The notes beneath the pieces are model-generated. The model made no database searches. It saw nothing but the letters and a program-made list of their open reading frames with translations, and was not told where the DNA came from. Below are positions 53,963 to 64,000 of a DNA stretch of 64,000 nt, in pieces (the first letter of the stretch is position 1; each line of letters starts with the position of its first letter). This DNA is from Tuctoria greenei (Eukaryota; Streptophyta; Magnoliopsida; Poales; Poaceae): assembly GCA_036927565.1 (NCBI GenBank), contig JAYESD010000005.1, positions 87,212,301 to 87,276,300 of the forward strand, given 5' to 3'. A program made the position numbers and the translations under genes.

Positions 53963-54396
53963 TTTGTGTGTGTGGTGTGTGTTCATCGTCTTGTACTTTT
54001 TTCTTGTGTTTTGTGACAATCTTTCAACTATATATGATGATCCTTCAACAAAAATAGAAAACACGTAATGTCATGAAACATGATCGAGGTTTTTTGCGTG
54101 ACAAACTGAAAAAAACTGGAACATTGCATATACCTTGGGCCGATGGGCCCTTTGCGTGTCAAACTTAAAAACTAGAACTGAAAACCTGAAACACCACCAG
54201 AGGGACCTACAAAGTATGCCAAGTGGGCCACTGCATACCCTGGACCCCTTGCGTTTCAAATTAAAAAACTTCCTGTGAAGCGGAGATGGGACGCGTCAAG
54301 CCGTTGCCATAACTTAGAGGAGGCCAACCGCGGTTTGGATTAATTCAAAAGCGCAGTTTTTGAAGCGTCCGATCATCTCCACTCGCGTGCTTAGAT

Positions 54397-54630
54397 GGCA
54401 ACGACTGCTATGCAATCTGAATTCCTTTGCAAGCGTGCAATCCGCGAATCTCAGCCATTGGACAGACATCCAAGGGTGGCTGACATTTTACACATAGATC
54501 CTTCCCTTTACACAGACAGGTGGAAGAATTTATGTGTAAAATGTCAGCCATCCTTGGATTTCCATCCAATGACTGAGATTCGCGGATTGCACGCTTGCAC
54601 AGGAGTCCAGATTGCACAGCAGTCATTGCC
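54397..54630. mobile_element. Mutator-type MITE 2 (9-bp TSD) in the promoter of paralogue C
   Basis: Same family as 47721-47932: GGCAACGACTGCTATGCAAT and GCACAGCAGTCATTGCC ends. Flanks TGCTTAGAT (54388-54396) and CGCTTAGAC (54631-54639) match at 7 of 9 positions. Paralogue B has the uninterrupted site CGCGCTTAGACAATGACC at 50686-50703. Confidence 0.88.
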
Positions 54631-54642
54631 CGCTTAGACGAC

Positions 54643-54662
54643 GACCAGCTATAAAGGCACAT
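54643..54662 (+). promoter_or_regulatory. TATA box of paralogue C
   Basis: GACCAGCTATAAAGGCACAT lies about 135 bp before the ATG and just downstream of MITE 2. Confidence 0.6.
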
Positions 54663-54784
54663 GCGTCCTCTTGCGTCTCCATCGCACCACTCCATCAATT
54701 GTACCCTCCAAACTTCTCTTGCTTCACCGCCTCACCATAGCCGACCACCTCTCGCTCTTTCTCCGCACCTCCATCGCTGCACAA

Positions 54785-55570
54785 ATGGGTAGCCCCACAC
54801 CGAAGTGCTCCAGGCCGTCGACGTCCTCCGAACCTCCTTCTTCTCTGTTTCTGTCGCAGCCAATGCCGGAGGAACTGGAGGCGATGCTCGCACCTCCTCT
54901 GTCCCCTTCTCCGCCTGCGGTGCCCACACCTCCTCATCCCATTTAGGTTCAAGAGACTGTTCGCCTCGTTGAACACCGCTTCGATGAACTCGATCGGCGC
55001 CTGAAGGAGGCCACCGCCACCGCCAGGTGCGCAAAAAAGCTCGACAAATTGGCGTGAGATCTATTTTCTTATACATATTGCTCGTGTGATTGTCTGGGTC
55101 TTGGTAAACTTCCCGTCTTCACCAGCATGGACACCATCGGCCACTACTGCTTCGGGTTAGGGTTTGTGGCCGGTCGTCTCAACGTCCTCTACGTGACGAT
55201 CGGGGAGGTGGCTACGGTGGAGGGTTGCCAGCATCTTTTGCAGACCATCGCCCAAAAGCTTTGGACTCAATTGCTGGAGGAGGCGGCAGCAGCGGAGGCG
55301 ATGGCGGCAGCGGTGGAGGAGGCGGCGGCGGCAGCAGCGGCGGAGGAGGAGGCGGTGGTGTTGGAGAAGGAGGTGGAGGAGATCTCCTTCAACTCCGAGC
55401 AGAGTAGTATTTGTAGTTTTTCTTTTTCTTGTTTTCTATGTGCTTTCGTGGTTCTTATTTGTAATATATGTGTTGTTTTTATGTTAATGAAAAATATCTT
55501 TTCTGTTCATGAAAAATGCGTCCTATGCAGTATTGAAAAACAACTCCTTTCTGAAAAGGGGGCGATATAA
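54785..55570 (+). pseudogene. Paralogue C of the unrecognised family (two in-frame stops)
   Basis: ATG 54785 starts MGSPTPKCSRPSTSSEPPSS, the fuller N-terminus that B has lost, then the Pro-rich segment to a TAG at 54944-54946. The same frame continues with VQETVRLVEHRFDELDRRLK, a TGA at 55055-55057, then CLGLGKLPVFTSMDTIGHYC, FGLGFVAGRLNVLYVTIGEV and a tail of Ala/Glu repeats from a GCGGAG-type triplet expansion (55275-55380). The B stop codon is changed (TAG to GAG), so the frame runs about 60 codons into former 3' UTR and ends at 55570. VFDNTSHSC of the core is degraded. One frame throughout with only two stops implies fairly recent loss. Confidence 0.65.
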
Positions 55571-56696
55571 CTGTTGTTCAATGTCTAGCCAAGAATTTGT
55601 TGTGTCGCGACAATCGATGACTCTTTGTTAAAACTCTATTGAGATTCTGGTTGAGGCTGCGTTTCTCCTCTTTTGTGTTCTTTCACTCAATTTTTTCATT
55701 TGTAGTCAGCGCATTTGAAAATGTATTTTTAGTAGTAGTATATACTACATGTTATCATTTCATTGTGATTAATGTTACAGAATGCTGATTGTTTGCCATC
55801 GTCCTTTAGTGGACTTGGGTGTTCTGTATTTGCATATCGTTTGCATTAGCACATATACATTTGGCGATTCATATTTTTGTTCGTATTTTTTTGGAATGTC
55901 CCACTAGCTAGCAGATGACTGCTTTTAGATTTTGATCTCCATGCATGGCAACAAAGATGAATTAAGAAGCGAGCAAGTTGTCCTAAGATATCTAACCCTC
56001 TAGCTACACGCACCATGTGTAGGAATCGACGCGACATGACATGTAATTAATCACGTTTGCATGCGTGCACAAGGGCACGGCTTGCGTCAAATTCTCCACT
56101 CCCGCGAAAAAAAATTTGTTCTTCTTTGTGCGCCACAATTGAGATTTTGACAATTCAATTTTCACTGCCTGCGCCTCCAATTTCAGTCCGCCTATCCTAA
56201 CCCTATTTCAGCCACGATGAGCATAAATGGAAACACTGACCTCCGTTCTCGACACACTGCTGCCACGCCCTTCCGATGTCTCACAGTACTCCAAATGTGT
56301 TGTCTCTCTATCCTATGTTCCATACTTGTATTCCTAAGAAATTCCCGTGTTTTCATTTCCCACGGTTTTTACAATTTTTCCCCCATGGATCTCGCAGTGA
56401 TGCTTCGAAGCTCTTGGTGGTGTTGACTCCTGGGTACAATGCCGGGCGACCAAGTTTGACGGGCTCTACCGAACCTCTTCGTCGCCGAAACCTCCCTGCG
56501 ACATGGCACCCCGAACTCCAGTTTTGTGCTAGGTAAACTACACGATCCATGTCGTCTTTTTATCGAGCTATATTGGCTTGGTTCTACACGATCCATGCAG
56601 TTTTGGGCTAGTTAAGTTCTACACAATCCATCCTGATATACGAAGATTAAATAAATTAACAAAGAAGAAATGTGGTCTTCTGTTTCATGAATTTAG
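55571..56696. other. Gene-free stretch downstream of paralogue C
   Basis: The first ~50 bp is probably the shared 3' end. No gene or clear repeat is recognised in the rest. Confidence 0.4.

Positions 56697-56746
<50 letters not shown>
56697..56746. repeat. (TA)n microsatellite
   Basis: About 48 bp of TA next to a Stowaway MITE. Confidence 0.95.
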
Positions 56747-56752
56747 CATATA

Positions 56753-56856
56753 CTACATCTGTCCCGAAATAAATGTCGCTCCGACAGCTTATTACGGTAG
56801 TGCATTTCTAGTTCAATTCCTGGCCGAGAACGATAAATACTAAAAACCAGAGGTAG
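56753..56856. mobile_element. Stowaway MITE
   Basis: Ends CTACATCTGTCCCGAAATAA and AAAAACCAGAGGTAG are inverted, flanked by TA (56751-56752 and 56857-56858). The downstream duplication copy (57978) begins inside this element, so copy 2 lacks its left end. Confidence 0.75.
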
Positions 56857-57975
56857 TATGTAATTTCTGAATTTAGAAGTAAATGACGCACGGGTTATCA
56901 AATCAACCAGTCCATTTGTTGTACTCTCATTCCTGTTTTCCAAAATTGTATTCTTAGTTCCCATGGTTTTTACACTTTTTCCTTTCTTGTGGCTTACTTG
57001 GATCATACATTTTTTTCTATTCCTTCATTTCTAATTCCTCCTTTCGTAACAAACACTACAGTTTATAGAAACCACACCGTCCGATCCAAAATCTACATCG
57101 GTCATGTAATCTGACGTTATCACTATTATTTGGAATGACTACTTACAATGCTCTTTACATTAGGAACAAAACATCAAACAGTGATGTCATCTACAAGCAT
57201 TCATGGTGGCTAACAAGCACCTGGTACAACTATAAATGTGTTTACTACCAAAATTAAAAAAATTTAGAAAACATTAAATCCTTTGCATGATATGCGGAGA
57301 ATATTACAGCACATGATATTCAGGAACCCCGAGGTTCTTCACTCCCTGGTACTACGATGCATGAACCAATAGCAGGTATAGATATACAAAACAGAAATAC
57401 TCCTTCCGCCCCAGTGTAACTTTACTTTTGGAGCTTAAAAAATGTCCCACTCCAACTCTATCGGTAGCTTCCAACTACCCTATCACATCACATTACTACC
57501 TGCCTCTCTATCGTGCCATTTGTTTTGGTCGAGCATGTTAGTTTTTTACTCCTTTGGCATTGAGTTTGGAGCATTTTAAGAGACTACATTCTGTCCTTTA
57601 GATGTATTGATGATGAGTGTATCATGGTCATTTGCATTCTTTCCTAGGCTCTACTAATTGTTTTAGCATGCCTTGCGATTCTACTTTCTTAGTAGTCTTT
57701 ATAGTTAACAATTCATCAGCCTGTGTGATGGCGTGATTTTTCGATGCCTCCACGTGTGCTCTCTCACCACCGGCCACTCCAGCCGGCACCGGCGCCCACG
57801 CCTTGCTGCTGGTCACTTCAGTGTCCTCCCCGACGCGTCTCCCTCGCCCATTGCCACGTCCCATCCTTCGCGTGCCATGATGACCCTGCCGCCCGCAAAT
57901 CCCTGGTCATTACTCGCCCTGCCACCAATCCTCCTGGAGAGCTTCGACGAGACCGAACCCTCGCTTTGTTGAGCA
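56765..57975 (+). repeat. 1.21-kb tandem duplication, copy 1
   Basis: The copy at 57978-59188 repeats it with an offset of 1,213 bp, about 14 substitutions and two single-base indels by hand count (about 1.2%). It begins CGAAATAAATGTCGC and ends CTTTGTTGAGCA. Confidence 0.93.
57733..57972 (+). other. Short GC-rich ORF in duplication copy 1
   Basis: 79 codons ending MMTLPPANPWSLLALPPILL plus ESFDETEPSLC. GC-rich in AT-rich surroundings and reminiscent of the first exon of a rice gene (ATG at about 57878). Present in both copies. No domain can be named; likely a 5' gene fragment. Confidence 0.3.
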
Positions 57976-57977
57976 CG

Positions 57978-59188
57978 CGAAATAAATGTCGCTCCGACAG
58001 CTTATTACGGTAGTGCATTTCTAGTTCAATTCCTGGCCGGGAACGATAAATACTAAAAACCAGAGGTAGTATGTAATTTCTGAATTTAGAAGTAAATGAC
58101 GCACGGGTTATCAAATCAACCAGTCCATTTGTTGTACTCTCATTCCTGTTTTCCAAATTTGTATTCTTAGTTCCCATGGTTTTTACACTTTTTCCTTTCT
58201 TGTGGCTTTCTTGGATCATACATTTTTTCTATTCCTTCATTTCTAATTCCTCCTTTCGTAACAAACACTGCAGTTTATAGAAACCACACCGTCCGATCCA
58301 AAATCTACATCGGTCATGTAATCTGACGTTATCACTATTATTTGGAATGACTACTTACAATGCTCTTTACATTAGGAACAAAACATCAAACAGTGATGTC
58401 GTCTACAAGCATTCATGGTGGCTAACAAGCACCTGGTACAACTATAAATGTGTTTACTACCAAAATTAAAAAAATTTAGAAAACATTAAATCCTTTGCAT
58501 GATATGCGGAGAATATTACAGCACATGATATTCAGGAACCCCTAGGTTCTTCACTCCCTAGTACTACGATGCATGAACCAATAGCAGGTATAGATATACA
58601 AAACAGAAATACTCCTTCCACCCCAATGTAACTTTACTTTTGGAGCTTAAAAAAATGTCCCACTCCAACTCTATCGGTAGCTTCCAACTACCCTATCACA
58701 TCACATTACTACCTGCCTCTCTATCGTGCCATTTGTTTTGGTCGAGCATGTTAGTTTTTTACTCCTTTGGCATTGAGTTTGGAGCATTTTAAGAGACTAC
58801 GTTCTGTCCTTTAGATGTATTGATGATGAGTGTATCATGGTAATTTGCATTCTTTCCTAGGCTCTACTAAATGTTTTAGCATGCCTTGCGATTCTACTTT
58901 CTTAGTAGTCTTTATAGTTAACAATTCATCAGCCTGTGTGATGGCGTGATTTTTCTATGCCTCCACGTGTGCTCTCTCACCACCGGCCACTCCAGCCGGC
59001 ACCGGCGCCCACGCCTTGCTGCTGGTCACTTCAGTGTCCTCCCCGACGCGTCTCCCTCGCCCATTGTCACGTCCCATCCTTCGCGTGCCATGATGACCCT
59101 GCCGCCCGCAAATCCCTGGTCATTACTCGCCCTGCCACCAATCCTCCTGGAGAGCTTCGACGAGACCGAACCCTCGCTTTGTTGAGCA
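57978..59188 (+). repeat. 1.21-kb tandem duplication, copy 2
   Basis: Direct repeat of 56765-57975. It starts abruptly two bases after copy 1 ends, within the Stowaway word CGAAATAAATG. It diverges from copy 1 after GTTGAGCA. Confidence 0.93.
58946..59185 (+). other. Short GC-rich ORF in duplication copy 2
   Basis: 79 codons, the same ORF as 57733-57972 with one amino-acid-level difference (I to V). In copy 2 the other frame continues beyond the duplication as far as 59226. Confidence 0.3.
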
Positions 59189-59617
59189 TCGCAAGCTGGG
59201 ACTATGCAGTACTGCACCTGCAGTAGCCGCCACTGACAAGTGGACCCAATGTCTCATGGGCCCACATGTCAGTTGTAGCTAATGCAGGTGCAGTACTGCG
59301 GAGGATTTCAATCCCACAAGCTGCCTGCCTTATCTATTTTGCATTCGCCATCTGCTACCGCCGGCGTTCATTACTTTCCCTGCAACTAATAATTCTCTTT
59401 GATACGCGCTCCGGGTTATGTCAGTCAGACTGAACCGGCGAACCCTATCTTTGTCTAGTCTAGCGTTGCCAGCTGCATGCCCGCCCCCTCACAATCTTGC
59501 TTGCTTTGCTGCTGGACTGAAAATCCTCTGCGGTATTACGAGTGCGTACCGCCACTGACATGTGTACCTGATGGCTCATTTTAGGGTATGATTAACAACA
59601 AATAAGTCAACAATTGA
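59189..59617. other. Gene-free stretch with a small inverted repeat
   Basis: GCAGTACTGCACCTGCA (59207) and TGCAGGTGCAGTACTGC (59283) face each other across about 60 bp containing GGGCCCACATGTCAG. A related word pair occurs at 36000-36065. No gene. Confidence 0.45.
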
Positions 59618-59717
59618 CTCCCCCGATCAAAATAGTTGTCGTTTAGACAATCCTAACTGGTTCATTTTTAATTCATTTGTTGGTCTGATATGACAATTAA
59701 TATAAACCAGGAGGGAG
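59618..59717. mobile_element. Stowaway MITE
   Basis: CTCCCCCGATCAAAATAGTT and the right end AATATAAACCAGGAGGGAG are inverted. TA follows on the right (59718-59719); the left TA has become GA. 100 bp. Confidence 0.75.
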
Positions 59718-59879
59718 TAATACATAATAAAATGCTGCTGGGACGTAGTCCTCCCATGCTCGTATTTTCTGCACTCGTCCAGAAGATGGTACAAACATCA
59801 GACTTTTCTTCTTTTCACACTATTTGTACTTGATAGTAAACTTGGTCAGGCGGTAATTTGCTTTAATCATTTACCGTTT

Positions 59880-61146
59880 GAATCAATGTAACAAAAGGAA
59901 AGAAGTTTGGAAGAAGTGTGGCTAAAGGACTTAAGGTTGCCAGAATACGCTATGCATCCCAAGTTAGTAGAACGGAGCATGTGAAGCTACCACTCCAGTT
60001 CTCCACTAGGTTGGGTGTTGCGGTTGGTATTAACCAGTGGCACTTTGTCGATGATGTGGTTATGTTTACAAAAAGACATGCATCCCTCAGCGGTGCAAGG
60101 AAGTGGGCACAGGTTGGCCATAGTAACAATAGAGATATAATACGAGACATTCTGGTTAGTGTTGTCACACCCCCACACAAGTAATTTTTTTTGTAGTCTC
60201 CATCTTGTACGTTTACATCAACTTGTTATACAATGTACATGATTCTGTGACATGGAGGACACACCGGAGAGCGCAAGAAAAATTTGAAAATTGCTGGTGA
60301 GCACTACAAGGGGTGGCGCTCGACTTTGCATGCCACCTATAAGAGTTATTCTACCAATGAAGAACGTATACGAAACAAGCCTGCCGACGTAACGACACCC
60401 GAGTGGTTGCACCTAATAGAATATTTTGGGTCTTAGCGATTCAAGGACAGCTAACTTTTTAATAGCTTCGCATCATACAAAAACTATTTGATTTACATTC
60501 ATTCGTGGAATTAATTCTTAAAATTATTGTAGTCAATAAGCAGGACCAATTCTCAAAATCAAAGAAGACAAAAGGTGAGTCACTTGCTTGGCTCCAAATC
60601 CTACGCCCAACATAGTTACGAGAAGGTATGGAAAATAAATCACGTTTTTACTTTGTGTTGCAAACAATATGTATATCGACATGTTGAATTTTACTTGTAT
60701 TTTATGTAGCAAGACCCAGAGACTGGAGAAGAACCAGATGACATACAACTGTGGGAGGCAAGCCATTTGTTAGAGAACGGTGACTGGGCAAACAAGCTCG
60801 CAGAAGCTGCACATATGAGTAACACTTCAAACAATCCCCAATTAAATAAATATTTGCACTTTACCTATGAATTTTCTTTTCGTATATAGATCCAGGCACG
60901 TGCCCAAGTGGACGACATGGAACCCGAGCAGGGAGGCCCAATTCCAAATGAGGAGAGAAACCACATCTTCCAGCGTTGTTATAGATCCTCAATTGATTGT
61001 GCAGGATCACAAGTTCGGGGGCGTGGTTATATGGCTAACCCAACTGGCCCTGAACGTGAATGTATGTGTATCCAGATGTCTGAAAACCTCAACGACCAAG
61101 TTCAAAACATAGAAGATATAAATGCAGGCCTCAATCAAATAGTGCA
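59880..61146 (+). pseudogene. CACTA (En/Spm) Transposase_24 gene remnant
   Basis: Coding-like blocks occur in order on the plus strand: LGVAVGINQWHFVDDVVMFT (60010 on), HYKGWRSTLHATYKSYSTNE plus ERIRNKPADVTTPEWLHLIE ending EYFGS (60295-60433), QDPETGEEPDDIQLWEASHL (60712 on), and MEPEQGGPIPNEERNHIFQR to RGRGYMANPTGPERE (60910-61060). The blocks follow plant transposase Ptta/En/Spm (PF03004, Transposase_24), a DNA-binding partner of CACTA elements; 'PxxVxxxxWxxLIxYW' and 'DPETGEEPDDxxLW' are diagnostic. Blocks are separated by AT-rich intron-like DNA and stops. The last block is cut at 61146 by the start of an LTR. Confidence 0.7.
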
Positions 61147-61274
61147 TGTAACACCCTCATTTTCATCAATCATGCATTGCATGCATCCTAATATATGTTT
61201 AACATTAATCTGTATAAAAAGGAACAAGTTTAAAATGAATTAGAAACAAAACCGCACTTAAGAATTCTGGGAAG

Positions 61275-61660
61275 TGCGGACTAGTCCAATTTTGGAGCGG
61301 ACTAGTCCGATTTCTTTCTGACCTCTCTTGGACTTGTTCGTTTTCTTGCGGACTAGTCTGTTATTCCCTCTGGACACTTTCGGACTTGTCCGTTTCCTGT
61401 GCGGACTAGTCTGGTGTTCCAAAACCATTGGAAAATTCGCTAAGTCCCTGGACTTCTCTGGACTAGTTTGGTGATCCAGCGGACTTGTCCATTTTTCCCT
61501 CCGACTAAAGTCGGACTTGTCCAATTTTTTGTCAGACTTGTCTATTTTTCCCCTCTGGATAAGTTCAAACTTGTTCGATGTCCAGTCCGGACTTGTCCAA
61601 TATGTCTCTGATCAACTTCAGACTAGTCCGACCCTTTTCGGACTTGTCCAATAAATCGTG
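61275..61660. repeat. Array of self-complementary CGGACTAGTCCG-type words
   Basis: More than a dozen copies of GGACTAGTCC or GGACTTGTCC, spaced roughly 20-30 bp, with degenerate spacers. The fully matched word CGGACTAGTCCG is its own complement. An isolated copy, GCGGACTTGTCCGG, lies at 62181. Confidence 0.85.
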
Positions 61661-61815
61661 ACTCTGAGTTGATCTTTTGTTTCACGACCCGTTTCTTGGG
61701 TTTTACGTTAAGTCAGCCTAGGTACGTCATGCCTAACTTTTTTAGAGCCCATGTGGGACTCCAAACCGACCTCTACTCATCTCAAAATCGAAATCCATCT
61801 TACCCTAGCCTCCAC

Positions 61816-61828
61816 CTCTATATAAACA
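61816..61828 (+). promoter_or_regulatory. LTR TATA box
   Basis: CTCTATATAAACA is a strong plant TATA box in the LTR, followed about 40-70 bp later by CACACCCAAACCCTAGC, typical of transcript starts. Confidence 0.65.
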
Positions 61829-64000
61829 ACCTCACCCCTTGACTTGACATCTATTAGCCACTTTTCCTCCACACCCAAACCCTAGCTCGTGAATAGCCGC
61901 CACCAAGGAGGGAGAAGGAGATCTAGAGCAAGAAGAATAAGATGAGGAAACGAAAGAGGATCAAGATCTCCATCAAATTCGCGTTCTTCATTAACAAATC
62001 ACCATCAAGCTCTTCATCAACCCTAGATCGTCAAGATCCAAGTGTTACCTCCAAGATCCTTGATTCATTGGAGTCCTAAACACCTGGTATACCTTCTATT
62101 CTCTTTTCCTTACGTGAATTCAACCCCAAATCTCCAAATTCACGTCGATCTAGAAAACCATAATTTGCTGATCTTGCGCAGTGCGGACTTGTCCGGTCCC
62201 TAGCAGGCTGGTCTGATTTTCCTGGTTAATTTCTGTTGAACTAATTCAAAATTGACTCGAATCAAATCCAAACCTGTATAAAATTGTTAAAATCTATTAG
62301 AACTAATTAGTGTCATTAAAAGCAACTCATTAATAAGTTCCACCTTGCATTTGCATTAATCATGCATGTCATGTCATCTTGAGTAATGTTTGTGCACTTT
62401 TTGATTGTGTTTCTTGTATTGTAAGTTTATTGTGCATATTAAACGGATTTGCGCTAGATGGTGCCGCGGAGGATCTACATCACGAAGAGTTTGAAGGCTT
62501 TGTCCCGAACCAATCCCAAGAGCAAGGCAAGTGTCCTTGAAGCATATTGATCCTGTTTTTAAAATAAATATTTTGTTTGCAAAACTGCATGCTTGTGTCA
62601 ATTTGATGGGAATCCTATGATAGGAAGTTTAATAGCTTTGTCAAACCACCCTTGTCACCTGGAATTTATGGTAGAGAGTCAGGATGGGCTTTTTACCTTT
62701 TTGCTTCACTTAATTAATTGGGATGAGAAAACAATTATACTATTCAAATATGCCTTAATGAGATTATGATTAATATGAACTGGTTAATATGATATAGTAA
62801 TGGGTGATCTATGCAAGCCTGATATGTGGATGGGTTGGATGTTATGGTGGTTCACTTGCTTTAGATCCAAGGACCAGTTCATGCGAGAATAAGTCAGGAT
62901 TACAGTGCCACCACGAGGCCAAGTATGGGTGCGGCATAGCTGATTAATTAGAATTTACCAGTGCTATTTGGACCATTAGGGATGCTCGGGGAAGGGGTAG
63001 TCGAATTGGGTTTGTTGATGATTGGTGGAACTACCCTGGGACCGAATGGCTCAAGAGGGGGCCCTTGGTTGAAGATGTGCTCAGTTGGAGGCATCGCCAC
63101 CAGTGAAACCTCAATGGGGTTTAAATATGCTAGTAATCCCTTTGTAAAGGCTATTTTGTGATCTCTTGGCCTTACACCAAAGGAAGTGTACTGGCATAAG
63201 GGAGGTTCTTTAGTTGCCGATGGGTGATGCAATCACAAACATGTGGGTAAAGTGGTACAAACTCTACAGAGTATAATAAAACTATCATGATAGCCGTGCT
63301 TCAGTTATGAGTGTCTGGATGACCTACATGATTAGAGGGCACTTAAGATTCAGGATGTTTATGGTTGGTAATGGTTATGGTTTGGTAATGGTTACGGGTT
63401 GATAATATGGTTATGGTTATTGGATGATTATGAATTAAGATATTGATTATGGTTATTGGTAATGAGAAATCTGAAATATGGATCATGGTAATGAATTATG
63501 GACTGGTACTATGATATTACTTATGGTTTATGATGGGTTTATTTCACATACATGTAATACATTACTTTTCAAATGTTTTTTATGTACTTTTCAGCACTTA
63601 GCCATTATTACATTCGTCATTTGTATCAGCTACGTGTCATACTTTCCACACTTGCAATTCCCCCACCAATAGTTGCAGGTCAGGATGGGGAGTATAATGA
63701 TAATAATGCGGAGTTCTAGGCCGTGTCTACCGTCAGCTTTGCCTGTGGAGTGTCGGAGCTACGCTATACCCTTTTTCTTATGTTGCTTAGCTGCTTAGTT
63801 TGCTCAGTTTAGTTTGTTTCCGTTGCATTATTTGAACTTGTCATTAATATTCATTAGTGTTTGTATTCAAGGATAATATGGTTGTGTAATAAAAGTACTT
63901 AATTAATTTTGTTCTGTGGTATTTTTCTGTATATTCTTTTGTGAATGCACTCGTGTATGCGTGTTGAACATCCTGGGCACACATATGCGTTCACTTGGTT

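Larger units (their letters stand above)
53365..54095. repeat. Degenerate ~110-130-bp tandem repeats with embedded (AT)n
   Basis: About five units recur, each with ATGATCAACGAGCCTCAAA, TATATATGATGATCTTTCAA, CAAAAATAGAAAACACGTAA, GTCATCAAACATGATCGAGG and CATGTTAGTTGTCCATGCAT. Two units have expanded into long TA runs. Confidence 0.75.
61147..64000 (+). repeat. LTR of a retrotransposon running off the window
   Basis: It starts TGTAACACCCTCATT directly at the truncation of the Transposase_24 remnant. It contains an array of CGGACTAGTCC words, a TATA box (61819) and a likely leader (ACCCTAGCTCG) 60-80 bp beyond it. No primer-binding site or coding domain appears before the window end, so the LTR or the 5' region is at least 2.8 kb, in the range of large gypsy LTRs. 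Small ORFs inside are not convincing genes. Confidence 0.6.

Noticed and set aside
53373..54064. ORFs rich in Tyr-Ile repeats on both strands
   Set aside because: They are translations of (TA)n microsatellites.
54408..54698. ORFs across 54395-54698 on both strands
   Set aside because: They read through the palindromic MITE, which is symmetric and non-coding.
61258..61524. 88-codon minus-strand ORF with repeated Ser-Pro/Leu-Val-Arg motifs
   Set aside because: A translation of the palindromic repeat array in an LTR.
1..64000. CRISPR arrays, operons, rRNA or tRNA genes
   Set aside because: None seen. The repeats present are satellites, minisatellites and transposon ends of a plant nuclear genome. 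A tRNA scan was not run, so a tRNA could have been missed.

Overview
This is plant nuclear DNA, almost certainly from a grass and most likely Oryza or a close relative. The support is internal to the sequence: nested LTR retrotransposons, a Mutator-like element (MULE) carrying a FAR1-type transposase, CACTA (En/Spm) remnants, many Stowaway and Tourist MITEs, GT-AG introns, GC-rich 5' coding ends and small rice-type gene families. I see no rRNA, tRNA, CRISPR array or bacterial gene. All identifications come from reading the sequence and recalling protein families; no search was run, and the species is an inference.

Layout. 1-5139: old retroelement debris, including a degenerate retroelement ORF, a reverse-oriented tRNA-iMet primer-binding site at 2799-2810 with LTR-like DNA to its right, and a Tourist-like MITE. 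5140-9914: a MULE with terminal inverted repeats of about 330 bp and a five-exon FAR1/mudrA-type transposase broken by three stops and one frameshift. 10690-11609: a plus-strand CACTA TNP2 fossil, cut by an LTR-like sequence that starts at 11610. 12626-26760: an array of roughly 70-bp repeats split by a complete 12.9-kb Tat-lineage Ty3/gypsy element (13211-26143, 855-bp LTRs, GCCAC target duplication). That element carries a long antisense ORF. 26878-28668: a second, minus-strand CACTA transposase fossil. 28829-36518: 30-bp minisatellite, a threefold repeat of a roughly 1-kb unit, fold-back elements and MITEs. 36519-43757: a complete 7.2-kb minus-strand Ty3/gypsy element (864-bp LTRs, AATTC target duplication). 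44029-44808: a minus-strand F-box-like gene.

46642-55570 is the most gene-like part. Three paralogues (A, B, C) of a small protein family that I do not recognise are spread over 9 kb, with a WRN-type 3'-5' exonuclease-like gene between A and B. Only B is uninterrupted. A has one in-frame stop and C has two. B and C share TATA boxes, an upstream module and 3' ends. Two 9-bp-TSD MITEs sit in the cluster, and paralogue B shows the empty site of the MITE in C.

55571-64000: a recent 1.21-kb tandem duplication (about 1.2% divergence by hand count), two Stowaway elements, a fossil CACTA Transposase_24 gene, and from 61147 to the window end the LTR of another retrotransposon. That LTR carries an array of self-complementary CGGACTAGTCCG-type words.

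How it fits together: most of the window is a graveyard of nested transposons. The two complete LTR elements have LTR pairs differing by roughly 7-8% over the parts I compared. Both have lost catalytic integrase residues by D-to-N changes and carry many in-frame stops, so both look inactive. The host genes with the best claim to function are paralogue B, the exonuclease-like gene and the F-box-like gene.
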